Shown here piece by piece: positions 56,545 through 64,000 of a DNA stretch of 64,000 nt. Both the position numbers and the translations under genes were made by a program. Below the pieces are notes generated by a model. It was not told the DNA's origin. It saw nothing but the letters and a program-made list of their open reading frames with translations, and made no database searches. How positions within the stretch are numbered: the first letter of the stretch is position 1; each line of letters begins with the position of its first letter. The DNA comes from Effrenium voratum (lineage: Eukaryota > Sar > Dinophyceae > Suessiales > Symbiodiniaceae): contig CAUJNA010000446.1 of NCBI GenBank assembly GCA_963377175.1, forward strand, positions 2,420,851-2,484,850, written 5' to 3'.

Positions 56545-56682
56545 TTGGTGGTTTGGTCTGGTGCTCCGCAACCGCAAGCGGTCTGCACCGCCCGCCGTCC
56601 TTGCCGCTTGGTCGTTCGGGGCTACCTTCACTTGGTTTCGAAAGGAACCAGGGTTCACATCCTAAGCCAATCCAAACCGGGG
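56545..56682. mobile_element. J-family element carrying a GC-rich insert
   Basis: Ends ATTGGTGGTTTGGTCTGG and CCAATCCAAACC with the core CCAGGGTTCACATCC. It differs from the 53.9 kb copy by an extra GC-rich segment (about 56570-56630) that looks like an exon, suggesting sequence capture. Confidence 0.6.
56573..56625 (-). CDS. exon-like segment inside a J element (VAPNDQAARTAGGADR)
   Basis: 53 bp, acceptor AAACCAAGTGAAG, donor CTTGCG|GTTGCG, reading VAPNDQAARTAGGADR. Because it lies between J-family inverted ends it may be a captured exon fragment rather than part of a host gene. Confidence 0.35.
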
Positions 56683-57448
56683 ACTTGCGGGAGCCAAGGG
56701 GTTGTGACATAGTTCCGTTGTTTGTTGTTGCTTCCGGAGACATTTGAACAGGAAGGTAGCTTGTAACCAGAAACAGAAACGACGAGAAAACGTGGGCGCA
56801 AAGGCGCTCACTGAACAAATAGGAATATGTTCTAAATAACACTAGTTTACAACATCTGTTGGGGAGGAGCGGTTGTGTTCTCTTTTGTGTGGGGTCGGCA
56901 GGTGGGGAGATTCCCGAACAACAAGCTCACACGAGCGGGCAGCAGTTGCTGAACATTTGAGAGAACGTTCAGCGAACCACATTAAGTAAATGTTGAGGAG
57001 CGTTGACTCAACCACATTTAACAAAAAAAAATCGAAGCATTCCCTGAACAGCTATTAAAATGAGGGGAAGTGTCGCTGGAACAGGTACAAGTGGCTGGGA
57101 GTTCCACCATGGAACAAATCAACCTTGGCGTGGGGACAATGAATCACCCTTGCGGCGGTATTTGCACGAACCAACCATGTTGGAAGAGTGCCTGGTGTTG
57201 ACGCCCATGTTGTTAATTACCCCACTGAAATGAACAAAATAGAATCTTTCGGCTTAGTGGGAAATCGGGATTTCCACATTCACCTCTTACTGGATATGTC
57301 CACGGATCCTCATACCCCTGTGCAGAATTACCGGCCCAATGCAGGACCCATGAGACTCATCGAAACAAGCTCTCGACATTTTGAGGGCGGAGAAATCGGA
57401 AGCCTCAGGGAAGCGGTCTGAAGACAACTTCTCGGATTGTGCCCGCAC

Positions 57449-57484
57449 CTCGTCAGCAAAGGGAGTGCTGGTCGGCATCTCGAC
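57449..57484 (-). CDS. micro-exon, EMPT type ([12 protein letters not shown])
   Basis: 36 bp, phase 0-0: acceptor CCCCGCCATGAG, donor GACGAG|GTGCGG. It reads [16 protein letters not shown] matches the 4.5, 11.9 and 17.7 kb copies. Its upstream (minus) intron end is a 145-bp (CT)n tract, so the polypyrimidine tract is a microsatellite. Confidence 0.5.
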
Positions 57485-57493
57485 CTCATGGCG

Positions 57494-57639
<146 letters not shown>

Positions 57640-57747
57640 AGTAGCGAATTCAGTGCCCTTATTCGCTGGGCGGTCTGGACGCCAAAGCAGCTTTGTTGGC
57701 TATCCTTTCTCTTTGGGCTATCGCTGTCCGTCGCGTTGACATCCGTC

Positions 57748-57876
57748 CTTCCTTCCTTCCTTCCTTCCTTCCTTCCTTCCTTCCTTCCTTCCTTCCTTCC
57801 TTCCTTCCTTCCTTCCTTCCTTCCTTCCTTCCTTCCTTCCTTCCTTCCTTCCTTCCTTCCTTCCTTCCTTCCTTCC
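57748..57876. repeat. (CTTC)n microsatellite
   Basis: About 32 units of TTCC, followed after a short break by (TTCCC)n. Confidence 0.97.
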
Positions 57877-57893
57877 TGTCCCTCCCTTTCCTG

Positions 57894-57979
57894 CCCTGTC
57901 CCTCCCTTCCCTTCCCTTCCCTTCCCTTCCCTTCCCTTCCCTTCCCTTCCCTTCCCTTCCCTTCCCTTCCCTTCCCTTT
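57894..57979. repeat. (CCCTT)n microsatellite
   Basis: About 16 units of CCCTT, ending 8 bp before the candidate exon at 57988. Confidence 0.96.
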
Positions 57980-57987
57980 CCTTTCAC

Positions 57988-58066
57988 CGCCAGCCAGGTC
58001 CGGGTCTCCGGGCCGGCAGCGCGCTCTCATCCTTCGGGGCGATGGACGGGGTGTACTCGCAGTCGC
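57988..58066 (-). CDS. candidate exon (ATASTPRPSPRRMRARC or DCEYTPSIAPKDESALPARR)
   Basis: 79 bp GC-rich, acceptor GCGGTTCCCTGAG, donor GGCG|GTGAAA. Two good frames: ATASTPRPSPRRMRARC (phase 0) and DCEYTPSIAPKDESALPARR. Confidence 0.4.
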
Positions 58067-58263
58067 CTCAGGGAACCGCGAGAAAACTCGACGCGACGTT
58101 TTTGGCCAAGTTACTGACCCCTTAAAACTCCAAGACCTGGGGAAGTTCTCATCTTTTACAGACATATAGCCCATGTTACCCGAAAAGTTGAGAAAAGTTG
58201 TGCTTTTACGAGGCAAGGTTATGACCTTACCGAGGAGCCGCCTGAATTATGACCTTACTATCA

Positions 58264-58345
58264 GGCTGGTCCCAAAATGGAACCCGGGTGAATGGAACCA
58301 AGGACTCAAACCCTCCTTCCCCTGGTGAATTTTGACCCATACCCA
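58264..58345. mobile_element. A-family MITE, truncated left end
   Basis: GGTCCCAAAATGGAACCCGG to TTTTGACCCATACCCA; interior as in other A copies. Confidence 0.65.
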
Positions 58346-58674
58346 GGTCTACCTCCGCTTAGGGGCTACCATGGCTACCTTACTAACAGGAGTTTGTCTC
58401 CACCTAGCAGCTACCTTACTGCCAGGTTGCTCTCCACTTAAGGGGCCAGGGGCTTACAACCTACCCTACTTCTGAGCTTGGCCGAACACCCAAGTCGGGT
58501 TCCACATCCACCCCCTTGTGTTGAGTCCGAAGCAGAGCTCAGGCTTGCAATGAGTTTGTGTTCCGGAAAAAAAGAAGAAGAAGAAGAAGAAAAACTCAAA
58601 CCATCCTAAACCCAGGGGTTGGCTCCATTTGTTCTGACCCAATGTCTAGAAGTCTATCACCGCTGTTGGGCGCC

Positions 58675-58768
58675 GGTGCTAGCTCAGGCTTCTCCTTTTT
58701 CGAGTTCCCCAAGGTCAGACTTCTGAGGCAACCAGCTGGTCCCCTTAGCGGCAGAAACCGAGAGGAGG
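58675..58768. other. exon-like island, strand unresolved
   Basis: Plus reading: acceptor CTCCTTTTTCGAGTTCCCCAAG, then 54 bp VRLLRQPAGPLSGRNREE (18 codons) with donor GAGGAG|GTGGCT. Minus reading: acceptor CTCTCGGTTTCTGCCGCTAAG then GTSWLPQKSDLGELEKGEA and a stop. The plus version has better borders, making it the main exception to the minus-strand trend. Confidence 0.35.
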
Positions 58769-58901
58769 TGGCTTAAACAGTTCCTGGTGAAGGTGTCACA
58801 CAAATCCTTCAACAGTGATTGCGCCTAGCTGCCTTTTGGCTAGAACTTAGTTGTCTTGAAGGAGAACAAACGGAGCCGTGTCCCAGGGCAAACGTAAACA
58901 C

Positions 58902-58936
58902 CAAGCGCAACCACAGCGGCCTTGAGCGGGGAAAAC
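58902..58936 (-). CDS. candidate micro-exon (VFPAQGRCGCA)
   Basis: 35 bp, acceptor GGGTTGCCGGCCAG, donor GCTTG|GTGTTT. VFPAQGRCGCA in phase 0, or FPRSRPLWLRL in the frame matched to the 59.4 kb exon. Confidence 0.35.
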
Positions 58937-59436
58937 CTGGCCGGCAACCCTTACGTAGGCCCAAGTGGCGCCTCTACCAAGGATATTTGGGGATGTCAGA
59001 GCCTTCCCATAAGGGGCCAGATTGTTTGGGTGCCTCGATTTGACAAGCGCACCCAAGCGCATGGAAAACGCACAGAATACCTTTACCTTCAAGAGCCGCT
59101 CAACAGGCGGGCTCATCTACATGGGAGTAGTATCCGCCCATGATTGAAAATATCCCAAACTAAACACCTGGCCATATCTTGTCTCCTCCAAACATCACCT
59201 ACCAAAAGGCCATTCCTGCTTTGGCGTTCGGCTGAACCTTGCGGTGGGGTGTCTTTGCGGTGGCCAAGAGACACAAGAGAAGGCTCCAATCACAACCCTA
59301 GACTTGTTGCTTCCCCTTTTCGGGTGGGGTAGGGCCTATTTTATGGTTTAAACCCCAAATCCGGTGTCTTTCTACGGTTGGTTTATCCATTTCGTTCATG
59401 ACCTGTTCCAAGTGCTCTGGCTTGGTTCGACCCTAC

Positions 59437-59502
59437 GGCTGAGCTCTGCGCTGCCCACGTGCGCCTGAGAGACCAACAGCTGAAGGGGCTGGGGAGGCAT
59501 CT
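59437..59502 (-). CDS. exon (MPPQPLQLLVSQAHVGSAEL)
   Basis: 66 bp, acceptor GGGTTCCCGCAAG, donor TCAGCC|GTAGGG. After two leading bases it reads MPPQPLQLLVSQAHVGSAEL plus S; the leading AG would complete GAG (Glu) to give EMPPQP. Related to MPQPLQ at 21.7 kb. The plus strand is also open (LCAAHVRLRDQQLKGLGRHL) with a CAG|GTCCAC donor. Confidence 0.45.
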
Positions 59503-60315
59503 CTTGCGGGAACCCAGCCCCTTTCCTTCCCAGGTCCACCGAGTTCTGTTCTCTTTGAAACTTTGTGGTTTCAGTTGGGCTTCATTTGAGGCAACCCCCA
59601 AAAATGGGCGGGGTCCCCCGTTGGTGTCAAACTTGAAAAGCAGCCCAAAAGGGGCAACCTCATTTATAAAGACATCCCCATAAAGGACCCCTCCACTGGC
59701 AGTGGCGTGTGCAATCAAACAAAGCACGTCCTTGGTTCAGGGGTGCGGCTTATGTGTTCCAGGACATTTCGGCAGTTTACTGACCTGGCTTTGGGCATGT
59801 CTTGGCAGTGCAGGTGGCCGTCGGTAGGTCGACTCGCTGACGGAGCTCGCTATGGCTGACCTTTAGGACTTTTGAATTGTTGGAATGCCCTTCTCAACAG
59901 CCATCCGCGACGAAGCATAACCTCTGTTTTTTAGGGGACCCCGCCAAAGGTGGTTTTTCCTTTGGTTTCCTTCAAAACCACGACGGAAGGGCATCCTCAA
60001 AAAAGACAGACCCGTGTGACCTCTGTTGAGGTTTGGGGGCAAGCTTAGGTATGGGGCAACTGCCGGTTGGATTCCCCGCGCCAGGTTGTGGCTAAAACTA
60101 AGAGTCCGCCATGCCCCCCCACATTGACCAAAGACCGGATATTTGCGCGTGTTTTTGGGGACCCCCAAAAGGCCGTGTTTTGGGGGGCACCCAAAAAATG
60201 GTCTCCTTTTGGTTTCCCCTTACCACCTACCAAAAGGGGTACCCCACAAATTGACACACTTAATCAAAAAGGAAACCTCTCTGTATCAGTTGCCCATTGA
60301 TCCCGGACAAAGAAC

Positions 60316-60337
60316 GGGAACCGTTCCAGGCTGGGAC
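60316..60337 (-). CDS. candidate 22-bp micro-exon (VPAWNGS)
   Basis: Acceptor TTGGTGCCGGGTTCGAG, donor TTCCC|GTTCTT, encoding VPAWNGS. Too short to be secure. Confidence 0.25.
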
Positions 60338-60739
60338 CTCGAACCCGGCACCAAACAAAGGGATCTCAAGGGGGCCGGCATCAACTTAGATCTTCCTGGT
60401 GATAATTTCCTCTAGCTCTGCTTGCCCTGAGTCCGGCGCATAGCTTCCTCTGGCAGAAGCCTGATCGAGATGCTGGTTGGCGAGGAACACGGTGATGAGG
60501 CAAAAGTTGGGCAGGTTGCGTCCCCTTATAAGAGTTGGGTGTGTTGCTCGCTAGTGAAGGGAGCTATAGGTTTTGTAAAGGATTAAAGGTTAAAGGTCAA
60601 TCCGAAGAGCAACCAAGAAAGAACACCCCTGTGGCGACCTATGTTGGAAGGAACAAGGATTGCCTTTGAACAGCCGAGACCACAAAAGAGTTCTGGCACG
60701 GAGGAAATGGTTGATTCCCAAAAGGAAGGTCTTTCGAAG

Positions 60740-60930
60740 GGGATTTTTTCGAACATACGCATCGAATGCGTAGCCGTCGCCGGCAAGAACCCTGAGGCCA
60801 AGAAACGCTCCGCAAGTCCGAGGCACACAGCGCGTTCGCGAGAGACATCTGCCGCAAGCCCCATACACTTTTGCCCTGTCGCCCTCCGCGCCTTGGTTTT
60901 CGCTTCAGGTTCGGGGAGAGAAGCGATTAT
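60740..60930. other. GC-rich coding-like patch, strand and borders unresolved
   Basis: Plus reads IRIECVAVAGKNPEAKKRSA; minus reads GLAADVSRERAVCLGLAERF and, one frame over, VLAGDGYAFDAYVRKNP. Clearly not average spacer, but no border pair was convincing. Confidence 0.3.
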
Positions 60931-61095
60931 CACGTGACTTGTGGAAAAAAAGCATAAACATGGCTGTACGGTCGAACCCGATTATACAATATAGCGCTCC
61001 CAAGATTATTATCTACCCACAAATGGCAAGGAGCAAGCGTACCTAATGGTTTGGAAAAAAAACCGGACCCGGCCCTGCCATAAAGTAGCTACCAT

Positions 61096-61345
61096 CTCTC
61101 TCTTCTTGTCCAGTACTTGTTTCTTCTGAGTACAGGAAAGCCAACGGATCTCTGCACTCCTTCTGATGTGCTCCGGCGACAAATTTTTCCGAGGGGGGAG
61201 TATATCCGTGGCCACCCCCCAGACACCCAAAAATAAAATTAAAGAAGGGGTACCCAATTGTGCAACCGTCCGCCGGCCTGCAAAACAAACAGTTCCCATC
61301 TCTCTCTCTCTCTCTCTGTCTTCTTGTCCAGTAAATTATTTCCTC
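61096..61345. repeat. two copies of a CT-rich 40-bp motif
   Basis: CATCTCTCTCTTCTTGTCCA + GTACTTGTTTCTTCTGAG at 61096-61133 recurs as CATCTCTCTC... + CTTCTTGTCCAGTAAATTAT + TTCCTCTGAG at 61298-61348, the second with an expanded (CT)n. Confidence 0.75.
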
Positions 61346-61712
61346 TGAGGATTCAAAAGCCAGTGCAAGCCAAGACTAAGCCAGTACTAAAGCAGCACGA
61401 ACCGATACTAAACCAATACCAACTAATATCAAGCTGGCACTAAACTTGGGAAAGGCCAATTCTTGTATCGGGTGTCCCTATCGAGTCCCACAAACTTGTT
61501 TGGGGGGCCTTCATTAATATGTGACCCACATTAGCCGCAAGAGCTTGCCTGTTTGTCTCCTTGTGTGTTTGTTTGCCAACTGTTTGCAGTTTCTTTGTTT
61601 CTTTCTTTGCTTGCTTGCTGGCTCGCTTGCTTCCATGCTTGTCTTTGCCCCAACTTGCCACCACCGCCGCTTCACTCAAACCAATCGGCCAGTTTACGGC
61701 TCCAACCCGCAC

Positions 61713-61780
61713 GCCCGCGTTCCCCGTGCGGTCCCGAAGGCCTGCCCTGGGGTCATCGGCGTCCGGGAGTAGCTGTACTC
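61713..61780 (-). CDS. exon (EYSYSRTPMTPGQAFGTARG)
   Basis: 68 bp, acceptor TCGGCCTAAG, donor GCGGGC|GTGCGG. It reads EYSYSRTPMTPGQAFGTARG then TR; phase 0 at the start. Starts with GAG like the family and carries TPMTPG. Confidence 0.4.
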
Positions 61781-61799
61781 CTTAGGCCGAAGCGCCGCA

Positions 61800-62920
61800 C
61801 CACGCCTCCTTCACCCACCACCCCCCCCGCCCCGCAAGGACCAACCCCCCCTAACAATGATGGACACTCAGGGTCTACTTTGCAACCTGGTTGTTTAGGG
61901 TGTTGGGTTTGAGGGGTTGAGTCTGCAAAATCCATGGCCGACCAAAACTGGTGTGTTTGAGGAGGTTGGCATACGTTGGGCAAGGCCTCCTTTTGTTTTT
62001 TCCTGGAATTTGTGGCTCTTCAAGCAAAATTGGGCCAAAATCCCCTATGGGCAAACTGGGTCGTTCAAACTGGGGAATCCCAAATCCTAATTCGTGATCC
62101 GTGAGGGACACCACTACAACAATCAGGATAAGATTGATGTCCAACGCTCAACCCTACACTTCGAGGTTAAACTTTTGCTGATGTTCTTATGTTTTTTGTT
62201 TGGCCCCCCCCCCAAACTCCCTAAAGTTCGCGCACTCAGTGCTCAGAGACCCTCCACCTAGGATTCCGATCCCCGATCTTTGCGCTATCAGTTTTCAGGG
62301 TTGCCCCTGAAAGAGGCTCATAGGTAAGTGGCTATTGGGTGGACCCCCCCCCCTCCCGGCACGTTTGGTTCGCCTCAAAAGGGGGGGGGCAAAAACAAAA
62401 AAAACGTGTTGGCTCGGATGTGAGCCTGTGAAAATCCGAGGATAAAGAACCAAGACTCCCAGACTGACGACATTCGCAACTCTCCGTGAACAACTGGTAC
62501 ACAAAGCGTGGAAGCAAGCCTAGATTCCTCTTCGCACTCAGCGTTCAATCGCATGGCCAAAGCAGCGCGCAAAGGATGAGCCCGGGGGAATCTTCTTAAC
62601 CCTGGGAAAACAGTGGCTGAAAAGAATGGGGAAGCGACCCAAGATCCACAGGGTCACCAGCGCACAATATGTTCTCCTTCCCAGATGGAGTACAAATCCA
62701 CCAAAATTCTGGGCCTTGAAACTGTCTGACGTCTGAAAGCTTTTATAAATCCAAGATACGATGTGGGTGCGGCAAAGTTCAACTGGTTAGTAGAAAGTGG
62801 GGGGCAGAAATCATCATTCAGAAAGTCGCATCTGACCTCCTGGACAAAGATGCCACCATAGTTTGTGGTTGGAAACACCCATGTTCCCCAGATGTGTGTT
62901 GTAAAAAACAGAGAGCACTT
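61800..62920. other. spacer, one weak exon-like patch
   Basis: A patch at about 62480-62560 gives minus CEEESRLASTLCVPVVHGEL with acceptor TTGAACGCTGAG but only a weak donor (ATGTC|GTCAGT). C-runs at 62205 and 62345. Confidence 0.35.
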
Positions 62921-62937
62921 GCCTGAACTTGATGTAC

Positions 62938-62987
62938 AAATCTGCGCAAACCTAGAGCGTCCAACCATTCTATCAGTTCCCTTTCCA
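62938..62987 (-). CDS. exon (ERELIEWLDALGLRRF)
   Basis: 50 bp, acceptor GAAAGGCAGAGAAG, donor AGATTT|GTACAT. After two leading bases ERELIEWLDALGLRRF, an amphipathic-helix-like sequence, ending in phase 0. Confidence 0.45.
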
Positions 62988-63289
62988 CTTCTCTGCCTTT
63001 CGGCTTTCGAAGCAAAGAGCAATCCAGCCAACTCACCAGGTCCGGTGGTGAGGTCTTTGCTACTTCCCTCTGGGTTCCATGTTTGTTGACTTGCAGCCCG
63101 ACATCAAGATTGGGGCACTTGAGGTACCCTTTCGGGCCCACACCTTGGTCCACATTGCAGAGAACATCATCTGTTCAGAATCTGTGTATATGATATATAT
63201 ATATATAGAAATATATGTCTGCCCTACATTAAAAAAAAGAAAGGACCTGGACCCAAAAAAACAAGTTTTAGAGCCTGAATCCAGACCAC

Positions 63290-63401
63290 CCTTGCAAGAG
63301 CCTCCCGCTTTTCCCCCGCTTCTCCCGCGCTTTTCCCACGGCCGCCGTTCATTGGGGCGCCGAACGGAGGGCGTCATCGCCGAGCGCCGGGCCCTGCGAT
63401 C
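63290..63401 (-). CDS. candidate exon (DRRARRSAMTPSVRR), strand uncertain
   Basis: 112 bp, acceptor GGTTTAGCACGCAG, donor GCAAGG|GTGGTC; reads DRRARRSAMTPSVRR and a very basic continuation (NERRPWEKRGRSGGKAGG). The plus strand reads EGVIAERRALRSCVLNPLGL, equally plausible. Confidence 0.35.
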
Positions 63402-63429
63402 CTGCGTGCTAAACCCGCTGGGTTTAAGA

Positions 63430-64000
63430 TAGGCGGGGAATGAGAAATGGAATGACAAAGAAGAACAACCAGCCCGGAGTTGGTTTTCTGTAGGGGAATC
63501 CCAAAACGGTTCATTCCCACCCGGAAGGTCATTCCCTACTCAGCGCCAGCAAGGAGGTTGATTAATTTAACAGTTTCCATTGAAACTGCATACACAGTGT
63601 CCATTTAGGTCTTTCTCACAATGGGTGACTCGTCGTTTTGTACGGGAACCCGCTTAACATGCCTGTAAAACCACAAAGGAAGGCACCACAAAAGAGAAAG
63701 GCTGAAAACCACGGAGGTCCATGGAAAACTTCTGACCTTAAGTGATGCCTTGGACGGTTCAAGAGTTCAAGATTCAACTTTCGATTACCCTTCTGTCCAC
63801 GTTGCCATCATTTGAGGCTCGGTCCCTGTTCAAGGAACATCCTCCAAAGCAAAGGATCTCGAAACGTCAGCTTCCATGCTAGTGAATGGGCGACTACGTT
63901 ACAGTTAGATAAAGGGCATTGCAGAGAATCCATGGACAACAAGACCCTTGCCAAGGGAAACTTAAAGAGGTGGTTGAAATATCACGATTTCAACAGGCTC
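63430..64000. other. spacer to right edge
   Basis: Unique sequence with no exon-like island or repeat family recognised. Confidence 0.4.

Overview
This is eukaryotic nuclear DNA, most likely from a dinoflagellate. I infer that from three things: a decayed non-LTR retroelement reverse transcriptase of the kind common in dinoflagellates (28985..29330, minus), very small GC-rich exon-like islands in long AT-richer introns with frequent GC-AG or GT-AG borders, and abundant short terminal-inverted-repeat elements and microsatellites. No bacterial-style operon, rRNA or complete gene is visible. No product can be named, and the organism call is inference.

Main reading: the minus strand carries a long string of about 50 candidate micro-exons (22 to 200 bp), one per kilobase or so, from 63.4 kb down to 1.7 kb. 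About fifteen form a recognisable family. Each begins right after an AG acceptor and encodes variants of E-[IVL]-P-x-P-T-[SE]-x-V (for example EVPIPTSPVASEADDRRS at 37637..37690). All family members lie on the minus strand, most differences between close copies are at wobble positions, and several share exact lengths (54 bp; 100 bp). The simplest model is one very large gene, or a tandem group, for a Pro/Ser/Thr/Glu-rich, probably disordered repeat protein assembled from duplicated in-frame exons, loosely like titin PEVK exons. Splice phases fit across some neighbours (21.7-19.5-18.4 kb; 17.7-16.8-16.3 kb; 53.1-52.3-51.2 kb) but not everywhere, so the exon list is a hypothesis. Single exons outside the motif family are only moderately supported.

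Introns and spacers hold at least six families of short non-autonomous elements: A (inverted ends TGGCTGTGGGTCAAAA), B (CATAGGTGTCC, 8-10 bp target duplications), C (AGGTCCTCCAGTAG), F (TCACTTCCTGA), J (GGATTGGTGGTTTGG) and the direct-repeat families G and E. One B copy (6405..6495) sits between two GC-rich half-exons. Its 10-bp target duplication contains the splice junction, so splicing could remove it exactly: a candidate introner. Another intron (32868..33041) is mostly an A element.

Layout: 1-1.57 kb tetranucleotide array; 1.7-25.8 kb micro-exons, MITEs and a decayed unrecognised ORF (19.8-20.3 kb); 26.4-28.4 kb four successive satellites with a tRNA-like relic; 28.9-39.2 kb RT relic, 25-bp satellite and a dense exon stretch; 39.9-41.6 kb trinucleotide/hexanucleotide mega-array; 41.9-44.7 kb exons; 44.8-46.2 kb tetranucleotide array that is the inverse of the first; 46.4-64 kb more exons and MITEs with GA, CTTC and ATCG microsatellites.
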